From Alopecurus myosuroides (lineage: Eukaryota; Streptophyta; Magnoliopsida; Poales; Poaceae), in assembly GCA_028641055.1 (NCBI GenBank), contig CM054060.1:210576445-210640444 (forward strand): DNA of 64,000 nt, read 5' to 3'. Under the pieces are notes generated by a model. The model was not told where the DNA came from, searched no databases, and saw only the letters and a program-made list of their open reading frames with translations. The position numbers and the translations under genes are program-made. Shown one piece after another: positions 44,621 through 57,145 of the stretch. Position 1 is the first letter of the stretch; every line of letters begins with the position of its first letter.

Positions 44621-45234
44621 TGATCCATATGGAGAATAGACTATTTGGAATGTGGTGCTTGAGGATTGAAAACAACAACAACAACAACAAGAACCTCTCT
44701 GGACAGATAGATTGATATTTGGGAAGTTAACTTGACGCCGGTAGAAGAATTTAAGTGGAAACAACAACAAGATTTCAACGGACGAAAATGAAATGTTTAG
44801 AAGAACATGATATTGAAGCAACACCGGGAAAACGAGAACAAGATTCCTGAGGTACTACGGAGAAACCCATCCGGGCTTCTAAAGGATCAATATCTACTGC
44901 TTAAGGAATAGAGGATCTGCTTCCGGGGCTTACACGCCTCCGTTCTCAATCATGAGTAGGCAACATGATAAATCATGTCACAACCACCTCCATTCCTATG
45001 GTCTAGTAGATATAACCATCCTAGAGAAACCAGAATACGTGAAATCCTAACTTGAAAGTTTAGATGAGAAGGGGAAAATCAACGTTGCACTTCCTTACCA
45101 GAAAAAGGGAGGGTGGGTGGGGAAAGAAGAAAAAGAACAGAATTCCTACTCTCACGTTTTCTTTTTCCTATATAGCTACAAAATAGTTTCTAGACTCAAC
45201 TGCGACCAGTAAAAAGGGATCCTACAGGCAGACA

Positions 45235-45247
45235 GGCTCTGATACCA
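45235..45247 (-). promoter_or_regulatory. G3 primer binding site
   Basis: The minus strand reads TGGTATCAGAGCC, a perfect 13-base initiator-Met tRNA primer site, two bases from the 5' LTR. Confidence 0.92.
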
Positions 45248-45249
45248 TT

Positions 45250-48200
45250 TGTCGCACCCTGATTTCTAGGGGATACTCACCGTACGAACTGGATAGCAGA
45301 TGCTTGGATTATGGGGCATAACTGCTCCCACGTCCCAGCTTCCTGGTAGGCCTGCGCTTATGCGCGACAACGCAAGCTCTGCTATTCCATCGTCGATGTA
45401 AACTATCCACTAGAGATCAACGGCACTTCCGTCGACGTACTTCAAACCATACACACATGGTACGTCAACGGCGTTTAACAAGTGATATCACAACAGATCT
45501 CTACGACACAAAAGATTGAAATAAGTTGCAAATGGCTCTCATTAGAGCAGAGATAGCAAATACAATCATTCAGAGGGCACATGCCCCAACAATACATCAT
45601 TACAATACAGCGGAAGCATTCAACATGTCTGAGTACAGACAAGAACCAAATAGGCCTAAGAGGCCGGGAACAAACAGACGGAGCCCATCCACGAAGTCTC
45701 GGATCCTGCCCGGGTCCGCTATCTACTCGTCAGCAGTCTCGTCATACTCCACGTAGTTGCCACCATGTAGATCCTCGGAAACGTAGGTCTGCGGAAACCA
45801 CAGCCCCAAAGGGGTCAGTACATAAACGTACTGGCAAGCAAGACTCACAGTTCACCAAAGTGTAACCCGTCAACACCAAGTACAGATGCCTTGGGTTCAA
45901 CGGAAGAGAGGGGATATAAAAGAAGCTGCAACTGGATGCGCTAAACAACTACAGAGATTCTACCACTTCCGGCTAACAGAAAGGAGATAAGATCGAGGAT
46001 TGTAACCAACTGAAAGATAACTTCAACCAAACCCATCCTGGATCTCGCCCCTTATCCAAAGAAGCAATCCGAGGATAACTCACACAGTTGTAATAATGAT
46101 GGTTCAAATTATTGTGTCAATAAGCCTATTACTAGTCAAGTTATTAATCATGGGGTGTAACATGTTTGATCATTATGTTTAAGTTGTCCTGAGTACTTGT
46201 TAGCCAGTACTTTCACCAAGTAATCCATAACCGCGGAAAACACGGCTTCTCGAGAAGATTATCCCTGCAGGGTTGCACCAATTTGGCCGTACACTCATGA
46301 ATGGCCCGCCAGATGGGAGATCACCCCACCAAGCGGGGCACTCAACACAACCAACCATTCTTCGCATCAAGCCCAAAGAACCTTGGGCGCACGGCTAATC
46401 GAGCCCAGAAGAAAATGGACCCTCATAGCACTCTAAGAACGTGTCCCCCTATATGCCGACTACAAAAGTTCCACCCTGCGCTGGGCTCGCAAAAACATGC
46501 ATGCGGCAAATGGAAAACACGAACTAAATGAGGCGATTTGGACGAGATGCGAATCAGGTCAAGTTGAGGGGGGCGCCCATACTCGCTTCCCAAATGCGGG
46601 TAGTGCGCTCATCATGGATCAGTAGACAAGACCCTTTTCCTATTAGGGTCGACACTAGCAGGCTCCAAAACCTCTCATGGGCCTCCTGCCGGTGCCTTAT
46701 CATCAAATTTATTATTAATAGTAACATTAGCATGATTGATTGATTAAACATCGAACCCCCACAACGTAAATGATATAGTAACAGAAAGTAACGGATAACA
46801 GACTCGAGCAAAAGCAACCTAAGCATGCTAGTAAGACACTGGCTCAAACAATGGGTTGTAGGAAGGGAGATGAGGCAATATCAAGGTTAAGGGATTCATG
46901 TGATGGGTTCGTAACAGAAACAACTACTACTAAGGCTAGCAGAAAAGAACAACGGAAAGTATCGGTAACCAATGTTGAAAGGAACACAGTGGTTCATGTG
47001 AGTGATAACTTGCCTGCAAACCCAGTAGCCTGGTACTGAGCTAACTCCTTAGAAGGGGTGTCGTAAGTATCGTCGGTCTCAACGTCGTCGTGTATCCGAG
47101 AAGAAGCAAACAAACATTGCAGAAAGATAAGCAATCATTATCATGGCATAGTGCACAATCAAATATGATGCATGTCATGTTAATAGATGCATCAAAGTAA
47201 CCTACTTGACAAGTAACACAATTTAATTGGATCCATATGCAATGAGAATTGCATATGGATGCAAATGCTTTAGGTTGGAGCAATGATCTACATTTGATTA
47301 ACAAGTGTAAGTAGTTAAACATGATGCATGCATGAGGATGATAACAAGATAACAACAAATAACAAAGATAGAGGCAAAGGAAAAGAAATTAACAAGGTTT
47401 GGAAATCATTTGTTAAGTTTGGAAAAAGTTGGTTACTTAAAGATGTCACACAAACAATTGTTGTTTTCATCAAGTTAAAGTGTGCAAAAGAAATAACAAA
47501 GTTTATATTTGCAAAGGTTATCAAATTTTAGTTGGATTACATGTTTCACAATTTGAAATTGGACTTTGGATTAATTAATTATGAATTAAACAATATTAAA
47601 CAATTTTTAATTGAATTAAACAAGATTTAAATTGTTTAGGCAATTTAAATTATTCAAACCAGAAAACAAATTTTATATTTGAATAGGTTATTCAAAAAGG
47701 GGTGAAAAACATATTTTATTTGACTTATTTGGAAAAGGTATGAATTAGTTATGAATTATTACAAATTGCATTTGAATTATTCAAATTTGAATTTTAAATA
47801 CATTTGGAATTTTCAAAACAGAACACAAATGGAATAATTGGAAAGATCATTTGATTTTGAACAGAAAACATGTATAACTTGTATTTATTGGGTTTATAGT
47901 TTAAGAGATATTGATTTTTAAAGTTTATTGTTTATTCTGCCAATTAAAGAAAAATAGGAAATAAAACAGATTCGCTTTTAATTATTCTGTTACCGCACTG
48001 GGTTGCACACTGGTCACTGCCCGTGGGCCAGGGGGCCAGCGGGGCGCTGACGTGGCCACGGCCGCCAATGACTGGTGGGGTCGCGGGCGCGGAAGGAAAA
48101 CCCCAAAAATTTGGTGCGTCGCGCGGGGATCGAACCCGGGACTCCTGCGCGGCGCGGATGGAACAGGACCAATGCGGTAGTCTGAACTTTTGTGATACAA

Positions 48201-49788
48201 TGTAACCTGACAGAAGATGTGGTACCTCTACGCACGTTAACTGAATTTTAACAGCAACATCAGGCGTACAGGTTCAGAGAACGGATCGGTCGCTGCAGCG
48301 GCTGCGGACGGACATGAACGGCAAGGGCAGACAGCGATTGCCGCTGCGAGATGCTCGCGGTTGCCGGGGTGTGCGCCGTGGGCGTGATGGTGCGGACGTG
48401 TGGGTGCTACGGAGGCGGACAGGGAGAGAGGGAAGGAACAGAGCGCTCACATCGACTGCAGATGGAGGGGGCGCGGCTGCTGCGAGGTGCCGCCACGGCG
48501 AGCCTTGCCGTCGACGGCGCGGCCGATCTGGCCCTCCTCGGGCTCCACCGAGGTGTCGATGATGAAGGTGGAGCCGAGGCCTATCCATTCCCGTGGCTAG
48601 CGCGCTCTGCTAGCCACCGGAGACGCGAGCGGCGGCGGGGAAGCTCCTTCAGGTCTTGGCCATGGCGGACAGGTAGGTGGTCAGAACCCAAGCGGTGATA
48701 CAGAGTACCTAGAAGGCCCGATATCGGCGGGAAGTGTGAAGGTGGCTCACCAGGAGGTGTTCCCGCAGTGGAGCGAGGTCGAGGAGCGACGACGACGATC
48801 TCCTCGCTCTGCTTGCGTTCGGGTTCAGAGAAAAAACAGGGTTCAGAGAAGCAGCGACTTGGAGATGAGATCGAGGGGGAGAGAGGGACTGACGGCGAGG
48901 GAAGGAGGGGCTAGCTAGGGTTGCTGCGAGGCTAGGGAAGAGGTGGGGCTTTATGGAGGGAGGATGCCAGTACGGCAGCGCATCCGGGAGGTGGGGATGG
49001 ATCGGAGGGTTCTGTATGTGTTCGTACACACATGACCTCAGCGAGAGGTGGAAGAAAACGACAGCGAGGGGTACTGGGCCAGAAATAGGGTAGTTGGGCT
49101 GGGCTGAGAGGTAGATAGGTTAGGTGCTGCTCTCCTCTCCTCTCCTTTGCTATTTTGTTTTCTTTATTTTTTTTTTTTGTAGAGACAGATTTTGGAAGAA
49201 AAACATGATAATTAGGTTAGTAAAAATATTAGAAAAGTTAGTTTAGGCTTATTAGGTTAATAGCAAACAATTGCTAGTTTTTGTTTTCAAAAACTTAATT
49301 GTTTGTTGCTGTTTTGAAATTAAACCAATTTTAATTGAAATTTCCAATATTAGTTAATATTAGAAAACAAGGTATTTTCAATAGGGTTTTCTTTAGGGTT
49401 TAAAAGTGGTTTAATGAATTCAAATTAGTGGTGAATTTCATTGATTCAAAAGATTAAAGATTTTGAGGATTGGTTTGAATTTAAAAGGTGATTTAGAATT
49501 AATTGATTAAAGTGATTGATTGAATTAAGCAACAATTTAATAAGTGATCCAATATGAAATAAAATGGAATAATTTGGTTGTTTTCACTTGTTATTTTTAT
49601 TCCAAAAGTTGTAACAGAACAAGTATGAAAACATGTTTGAATAAGGTTTAAGTTTGAGTTGTGAAAACAGGATAAAACAGATAGAAAACAAATGCAATCA
49701 ATAAGTAAACATGATGACATGATGCAATACTTTAAGTAAACAAGAAATCAAACATTTATAGGGTAGTTTTCATAATTGGGATGTTACA
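45250..49788 (-). repeat. G3 5' LTR
   Basis: 4539 bp, nearly identical to 39579-44118, including the palindrome (47231-47260), the T-arm motif and the GC-rich block (47982-49120). Followed by the duplication CTCAG. Confidence 0.92.
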
Positions 49789-49793
49789 CTCAG

Positions 49794-52622
49794 CTTCCTG
49801 GGACATCTTGATCTTGTGGCGCTCCTGCAGCTGAACCCAGTACTCGGGGAAGGTGGGAGTCTTCTCGGTTTCGCTGGCGCTTGCGTCGGCAGCTTGCTCC
49901 TCTTCAGGGCCAAACTGGACATTGGCCTACACCAGCCTGGTGTTCGGGTTGACCTTCCTGGCCTTGTTAAGCGGCCACTTCTCAGGTGGAGGCTGCTATT
50001 GTGCGGGTTGCCCGCCCAGCTGGCCGCCTGGCTTCTGTGGCCCTGATGGATGAAAGGACAGTTGGTGTTGCACAGCTTGCCGCTGTCCGGTTGGCTGCGC
50101 GCCAGCCTGCGAGGCACCGCGTGGAGGTTGCTTCTTGGTCGCCTGCGAGATCACCTTGGCAGTAGAGGGAGCTGTTTGCTTCTTGGAGGATGGCGGGGGC
50201 ACCTGGCGAGTTGACGGAGGCACTTGGCGAGTTGGCGGCGCTTTCGGCTGGTTGGTCAGCACAGCATCCGGTTGTACTACATATTGGCGTGAGGGCTCCT
50301 CCGCAGGGTCTTCTACCCGCTGCGCGGCAGCAGGGTCCTCTACCCACTGCGCGGCGGCAGGATCTTCTACCCGCTGCTCGGCAGCAGGGTCCGGCTGCTC
50401 TGCAGCATTATCTTCAGGCTCCGCTCGGCAATAGGATCCGGCTGCTCCGCGGTGGTGTCTCCTTGTCGCTGCCCAGCAGCATGATCAGTGGCCTCCTCAG
50501 CTGATGCAGATGGAGGAGTCGGTGGCTTCTCGGCGTTGGTGGCGTCCTGAGCAGCTGGCTGTGCAGTGGGCTGCGGCTGCTCGGAGGTGCGCTCTGTATC
50601 CATCTCGGCGCCCGCGTTCTGGGCGCCAAGATCTTGCTCTTCCCGGAGAGGAGAGGACGCCGGTGTCCGGTCCTCTGGTACGCGATCCCCTTCATTGTCG
50701 GAGAGCTCCACGAGTTCTTTCGGTGGATCTCTCTTCCTCCGGGGAGCTGGTGCGGTGGTGGCATCGGCATCAACGGCGTCACTGGAAGGAAAGGGGTAAA
50801 AGAGAGAGGAAATCAGAAAATGTTCAAGGAAGAAGGACAGGGAGAAAACAGAGTAGAAAGCAAAGGACTAGGAGCAACCCGGAAGGACTTACCCGTCGAT
50901 AGTGGGGCGCTTCCTGCGCAGGTTGGGCTTGGTTCCTGTCTTGATTCCTGGCTTCTTCTTGAGTTTCTTGGCAGGGGATCCAGTGCCCCTCTACCCGTCC
51001 TCTTCCTGGTGGTGGGAGCAGCCACTGACACCGGAATCGTATCCACGGGTTCCTCCATCTCGTCCAGTTCAGGTTCCTCTGCAATGGAAGGAAGGATGAA
51101 TTCAGAATAAAAGAGATAGATTTAGGTGCACTACTGGCAAGCAAAGAGGTGAACCCGGTCACCTTCTTCATCCTCTGACCAGTCCCGGATAGAACCTGCA
51201 ACTCGGGACTTACCGTCCTGAACAGCGTGAGGGATGCACAGGGTGTCCTGGATGTCGTACACCGTGGCGTCATCTTCTGTCCTATCTGCCTCCCAGTTCG
51301 CCTCAAAGATGGGTTGGTACTCGGTCTTCTGGCGATGGATGTGCTGTTGATACAAACATAGAGCACGGTGAGTTGAATTTCAGCAGAGTAGGTCTACTAC
51401 TTGGGCTAGCGTGCAAACAGAAAGCACTAAATGCTAAGGACCAGAAGAGGTAAACGAATAGGAGTTCTACTCGGAACAGCATGCAAACATAAAGCATATC
51501 AAGCTAAGTGTTAAGAGAGGAGTTCTACTCGGAACAGCATGCAAACATAAAGCATATCAAGCAAAGTATTAACAGAGGAACTCTATCCGGAACAGCGTGC
51601 AAACATAAAGCATATGAAGCTAAGAGATCTATTCAGCATCAAACACAAGTACTGAGCATGCAGAGAAGAAAACTAACCTTGGGGATGGGCTTGGTGTGGC
51701 TATACGGCACGAAGCCATAAGCCCAGTTCTCGGTGAGGGTGGTCCCCATGATGGACTTGGCCCAGATGGCCACCTCTGCCTTGCTAAGCTCAAAGGTTGT
51801 AGTCCGAGTGCAATCCCGAGGGCCTCCCATGTAGCACATTTTGTGTGCCTGATCCTGAAGCGGGAGCACTCGGCGCGATATCCAGCAGGCAATCGGGTCA
51901 TCCCGTAGAAGCCCTTGGGCAACCAGCTGCTCCAGGCGCTTCTCTACCTGGACGACGTCAGGCACCGTCTTCTTGGGATTAAAACCCCAGTTCTGTCCGG
52001 TGGGCAGCGCATTCTCGAACTTGGGGTGCCCAATTCAGTCTTCAGCAACTTGTCCTTCTGCGGGAGGGACATTCTTCACATACAGGAAGCCCCGCTGCCA
52101 CTTGCGCACGGTCTCCAAACCGAGTACCCGCGGGTGGTGCCCGGTGCTACGCTGCAGCATCATTGCGCTACCCGTCTGGGTCATCGCGCGTGGAACTAAT
52201 GGGTTGTTTGGATTGGGAACGCTCTGTTGGCGGAGGAAGAAGTAGCAAGCCCAAGTATAGACTGTTGGGTACACGCCTAGGAAGGCTTCACAGACGGTGG
52301 CGTGGGTGGATAGCATCACGATGCCATTTGGAGGAAGATGATGTGGCTGGAGGCCAAAGTGGCGGAGAAAATCGGAGAAGGACTTGGAAATGGGCAGGCC
52401 TAGGCCGCGCTTGAAGTGAGAGAGAAAGACGACGTACTCACCGGCTTCTGGAGTCGGGACGAGCTCCGTGCCGGGAGGACGGAAGATCACGCCGGGAGGG
52501 ACGCGGCGAGTGTTCACCAGCCACTGGCAGTCAGCGGCGGTGCCGTCCGAGCCCTCCCAGCCGGCGCGGGCTGGTGTCATCTCCTCCTCGTGCTGGTCCG
52601 CGGCGGCGTTCACGAGATCCAT
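49794..52622 (-). pseudogene. G4 antisense gene, exons 1 to 4 (putative gypsy-type transposon protein)
   Basis: Exon 1 (52622-51678) starts MDLVNAAADQHEEEM and holds the conserved block of the 'putative gypsy type transposon' family (remembered as PF04195): GEYVVFLSHFKRGLGLPIS, LRHFGLQPHHLPPNGIVML, CEAFLGVYPTVYTW. A TGA at about 52035 breaks it, but the same frame continues to PHTKPIPK-like sequence and the donor CCCAAG|GTTAGT. Exon 2 is 51343-51214 (donor GACG|GTAAGT), exon 3 51078-50893 (acceptor TTGCAG, one frameshift), exon 4 from 50781. Exon 4 has a nine-residue VEDPAAAQ repeat near 50290-50400, a frameshift near 50410 and stops near 49940 and 49990. It continues beyond G3 at 39578. Antisense extra ORFs are known from Tat elements; their role is unclear. 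Confidence 0.72.
50290..50398 (-). repeat. 27 bp tandem repeat in exon 4 of antisense gene
   Basis: About three to four copies of a 27 bp unit (plus strand GCAGGGTCTTCTACCCGCTG and on), encoding VEDPAAAQR/W-type nonapeptides on the minus strand. Confidence 0.75.
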
Positions 52623-53363
52623 GACGGCGCGGTTGCGGGTGGAGAAGCGGGAGCTCGTCGAGGTTGAGGTTGATGACTAAGACGGAGGTGCGCCGGAATC
52701 TTTGCTCTCTGCTCTCAGTGCGGCAGCGCGTGGCAAGTTCGCGGCAGCGCTGTGCTCTACGGCGAGGGCGAAGGCGAGGAGAAGCGGTGCGAGATGGGGA
52801 AAGTGTGAAGGGAAGAAATGATTTGGGCGGCGCGGAGGTATTTATTTCATCTGCGAATTGCAGTTACTAGCGGATTAATCGTGGCTGAGATCGTGCGGCG
52901 TGGCTTAACTGCCCGTTAGAAACGCACATAGCGCAAAATGCGTGCGTAACGGGCGAAGTTGATCCCACGACGTGGGTCGTGGGCTCTCGAGTACACGATC
53001 GAGGTGACATAACGGGCTGTGGGCCCCAGGTGCAGTGGCTGGCGCGTGACACGTTGAAACGCCAGAACCGAGGCGTCGGTGGCGTGGACGCGTGACACGT
53101 GCCCTCCCTGGACACGAGAAGATGGATTTGAGCTGGATTGAGCGGGAGCGAGTGGAAATTTTCGCTAAGTGTTGGGTTCTCGGCAGAGCTCTGCGTTGCT
53201 TGGTCTACTCGGCACTTAGAAGATTTCTCTCAAGACATTAATAAGAGAAGTGCGAGCAAGGACTTAGAGCGTATGAGTTGAGGAGCAACTCGGCCAGACC
53301 GCTTCACGGAGGCAATTTGGTTTAAACTGGCAGGGCCCAACGAACAAGTTCACTGGACTCTAC
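52623..53363 (-). promoter_or_regulatory. Upstream region of the antisense gene, with TATA-like box
   Basis: On the minus strand AAATAAATACC (about 52838-52848) lies 220 bp before the ATG and is followed by a CT-rich leader (CTTCCCTTCACACTTTCCCC). It is the best candidate promoter. Farther right, up to the polypurine tract, no ORF is seen. Confidence 0.5.
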
Positions 53364-53379
53364 CAGCTTCGGGGACTAA
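53364..53379 (+). promoter_or_regulatory. G4 polypurine tract
   Basis: CAGCTTCGGGGACTAA directly precedes the 3' LTR. Its core CGGGGACT recurs elsewhere in G4. Confidence 0.65.
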
Positions 53380-54215
53380 TGTCGGGGGGCTACCCCCGAG
53401 TAGGGGTAAGACAGGTGATAAAACAGAGATCAGAGTACTGTTTACCGGGTAGGCGGCTACCCGGGTGTCTTCTATCCGGTAGGTGCTACTCGGTAATAAG
53501 TATTGAAGGCCAAGAGAAGATAAGGAGGAAGATTGGAATCATCCGAGTAGAGATCAAGTGGTCCGAGTAGATGGGCATCAACCCTACTCGGGCACAAAGT
53601 CAATGGAGCCGTTCTGACGAGATCCCGCGTATCCCGCAGCCGTACAGGCGTGCGGTTCAACTTACAAGACGCATGATTATCTACGCTACGGCGTGGGTAC
53701 AGTGAGGGTGGGCGCCTGTCACGTCTTGTCACTGACAGAGGGGACAAGATATGTCAGGAGCCTACTCTGTGAGACTGACAGGGTGGACAAGTCCTGTCAT
53801 CCGGATGACGCGACGACTTCCCGCAACGACGTCAGCGGAAACACGGAAGCGTGCTGCTGCTGTCACACTGGCGTTGTCTCATCATGTACCTTTAATCGTT
53901 GTTTACTCGCTGGGTGCCAGTATATAAGGCGCCCAGCCCCCTCCTGCGCGAGGGACGTTGCCCAGAGAGCATTTATTGCGCCCCTTAGTGCTACACAGAA
54001 AGAGAGAACAAGAGAGTGGCTACTCGGCTGAGAGCCGGATTTGTACTGTGGCTACTCGGTAACATCATATACAGAGAGATAAGCAGGAGTAGGGGTGTTA
54101 CCTCCACACGAGGGCCCTGAACCTGGGTAGATCGAGGTGTTTGCCGTGTTTCTGAGCACGTCTACTCGACGTGCGATACCTCCCCGATTACCTACAGCGT
54201 CCATCGGCCCCAACA
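53380..54215 (+). repeat. G4 3' LTR
   Basis: 836 bp, TGTCGGGGGGCTACC to CGGCCCCAACA; the ends TGTCGGGG/CCCCAACA are an imperfect inverted pair. TATA box TATATAAGG at 53921-53929 on the plus strand sets the orientation. CTACTCGG-type motifs are frequent. The 5' LTR has been deleted, so LTR identity cannot be measured and the right edge rests on the CA end and the return of Copia sequence. Confidence 0.8.
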
Positions 54216-56768
54216 ATTAGCCATCCCATGGCATCAGTCTTCTCTACACCACGACAGAACCAAACATTCAAGATTTATTTTAAGAACTTAATAAGTTATT
54301 ATTTTATTCTAGTCTTTTGTGAGAACAAATGAGATTTTTCAAACTATGACCATATTCCATAATTGATGGATGTGTTAATATAAATCATGTTGGTAAAATA
54401 AACATCTATAAAACTAAATGCTAAACGTTGCAAGACGTAAAAGAGTTTCACTTAAATTGTGACACCACCATTTTAGTTCATGTCGGAACGCAAAACATGA
54501 AGGAACTCCATATTGATGGACTTCCGGAGTCATTTTGTTTTGAATAAATTGACGCTTGTGAGACCTCTTCCAAAAGATGACTAAAATTCCGTTCATAGGC
54601 CAAAGTAGAATGGACGACTAATTTAGTGGATATTATACGTATTGATGTATATAGTCCATTATGTGTAGTCATATATGGTGGATTAATTTTTTCTTCATAA
54701 AATTATGCCGATGATTTGAGTAGATATATGAGTATATCTATTTAAAGAGAACGGAGTTTGACTTTTGAATTGGTTCAAATAGTTGTTAATATGAAGTAAA
54801 AATCAATATAACAAGATAATCAAGTATTTATGATTGGATCATAAAGGATAAAGTTTAAGTTACAAGTTTAGCAAAACATCTGAGAAGTTGCAGAACTGTT
54901 CTACAACTTATACTTCTCAAATACCCCACATTAGTTTGGAGTATTCAAGAGACAAAATCAAACCTTGTTGGACATGGTAAGATTAATAAAAATGCCATTA
55001 TAATTTTGTAGTTTATACATTAGTGACAACCGTTTTTCCACTGAAAAGAGCACCATCATGATCCGTTGAAATTGACAACATATAAGATATGGTTTGGGTA
55101 GTGACCCGAATTGTCATTTTCTTAAGTTTTGGTATGCATAGCATGTGTAAAATGTTTACAACCAAAATAGGATAAATATATGTTTATAAGGTTATCCCAA
55201 ATAATACATTGGGTATTTCTCCTATCACCGAACCAAAAGACAAATGTTGTTTATCAGAAAGGGTTGATTTCTCGAGAAAGCAGTTCTTGCGAAACAAGTG
55301 AGTGGGAGCACAGTACAAACTCAACGAGATTAGAGAATCTTTGTTATCATGTCAAGAGTAGCGCATCACTGGAAGTTGTTCCGGGATTTGCTATTTTGAC
55401 AAAGTAGAAGACACTACATGTGTTGTAGATACTTAGGATGAGTTTGCGTATTGAACCACAAAAGTCCTAAAACTTTGTACTTAGACCCACTTATGGTATG
55501 AGAGTAAAGTGTTGTTTTGACAACAAAAAGACCTGGACCTTATAAAGGAAGCAAATGATGGGCCCTGACTTCGTAAAATTGACTATGAGTCATTATATCC
55601 GCCATAGTATCCTTGTATGAATATCAAGTATGTGACTTGGTAGTCCTTTCGATAGGCTTGATGCCTAACGATAGCAAAAGGGTCTATATAGCGACAAAGA
55701 CATGGATTTTTACATCCTTTGAAAGTTGTACTTACCAAAAAGTTGTTTTCGACGAAGTTCAAAGAGTTGACTACTACAAGATTTTGATCTTCTGTAGTGA
55801 TATTTTAGTCTTTGCGGATAGTTCTAGCAAACGTTGCATATTATGATATGGCAGTTGAATAACAAAATCAACTCTCCTCTCGAGGAAGTTTGATCAAAGA
55901 TGTGTACTTGACACAGTCTGAGAGTTTTGTAAAATTCAAAAGGTTGCTAGAAAGGTATGCACACTTCAATGGTTGAAGTGAGCATAACGAAGTTGAAATC
56001 TTTACCTTAATGAAGTTATCAAAAGAGTTTGATTGCATCATGAACGATAAAGATGCTTGTAGAATTACAAGAAATTAAGTGGGAGCGCTATGACATATTT
56101 CCAATACTTTATGTAGATGACATATGGTTGATTGGAAAATATGTATTTTAAATTAACACGGTTAAGATTTTCATACTGATAAATGGCTTAGAAGATATTG
56201 GGCATCGATATCTATAAGATATGGATTGAAGCGTCTGATATAATTGAAGCCAAATTACATAGATGAAATATTGAGTAAGTCAATATCGAAATCACAAGAA
56301 GGAGTTCTTGTCACATAGAAAATAATTGAGCAAGATTCAAGTGTTTTGACACATGATGAGCATCATTGAAATTGAGATTTCTAAGTCATGTTTCCATGCT
56401 ATGTACACAACCAGATGAGCCCTATGCTATAAAATGTTATAGCAGGATAATTCATATGATGATTAGACAACGGTGGGAGAGATCCTTGTGTCATTTTAGA
56501 AATGCTAAGGATATGTTTTCCTATGTAGTAATGGCAAAATATTAGTTGTAATATGTTACACTAATAGTCTTGTCATTTATTCAAGTAATTTTATCTCAAT
56601 TAAAATATGTGATGAAGGGTAGCACAAAAGGCTGGAAGAAAGTTCCATGCTGGATTTGAAAGATTTTCAAAATTAAAATACTGTGACAGATACTACAACA
56701 AAGGCTAAAGTATATCGTTGTGTTGACAACTGATAATAAACGTATTTTGTGTCAAGGAGTTCTTTATT

Positions 56769-56955
56769 GAACTTGGTGAATTTCCAAGAATGCTGACAAT
56801 ATGAAGCTACATTTTCACAATGTTAGTAACATTAGTTTAAGCTGAGGAATTAAGGTATCACCGGAACTTGGTGAATTTCCAAGAATGCTAACACTATGAA
56901 CCTACATTTTCACAATGTTAGTGACATTAGTTTAAGCTGAGGAATCAAGGTTTCA
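56769..56955. repeat. 95 bp tandem duplication in Copia 3' region
   Basis: GAACTTGGTGAATTTCCAAG starts at 56769 and again at 56864. The two copies differ at several bases. Confidence 0.85.
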
Positions 56956-57145
56956 CTGATTGACCATATATATACAAAGCCATCTCATTAGAGAATGAGT
57001 GATGCGTGTAGACGCAAAGAACATGCAAATAGAATAGGACCTGAACAGTTCAGATCTTTTTGATGATGTTTACCACATGCGAAGTGTGTTAATAACACTG
57101 GAACACCATATGTGTTAAGTGCTTACATACTAGATTATGGACTCT

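Larger units (their letters stand above)
44119..45249 (-). other. G3 internal region
   Basis: 1131 bp. On the minus strand it starts with the primer site and ends with the polypurine tract. A (CAA)n run lies at about 44668-44690. Apart from a protease fragment no gag, RT or integrase is found. Confidence 0.85.
39579..49788 (-). mobile_element. LARD-like Gypsy derivative G3 with 4.5 kb LTRs
   Basis: Two near-identical LTRs (39579-44118 and 45250-49788) flank only 1131 bp of internal sequence. TG/CA ends (TGTCGCACCC to GGGATGTTACA), perfect duplication CTCAG, perfect 13-base primer site on the minus strand, polypurine tract. I counted about seven substitutions and three small indels between the LTRs (about 0.15% substitutions). 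The internal region keeps only a protease fragment, so the element depends on proteins made elsewhere. It relates to the Tekay-type LTR at 61243. Confidence 0.93.
49789..54215 (+). mobile_element. Tat element G4, part 3 with 3' LTR
   Basis: Resumes after G3 with the duplicated CTCAG inside exon 4 of the antisense gene, continues through its exons 3-1 and promoter region, then the polypurine tract and 3' LTR in plus orientation. Confidence 0.85.

Noticed and set aside
44483..44824. A Cys-rich small protein (run of Cys codons) on the minus strand
   Set aside because: The Cys run comes from a (CAA)n microsatellite; only the downstream protease fragment is meaningful.
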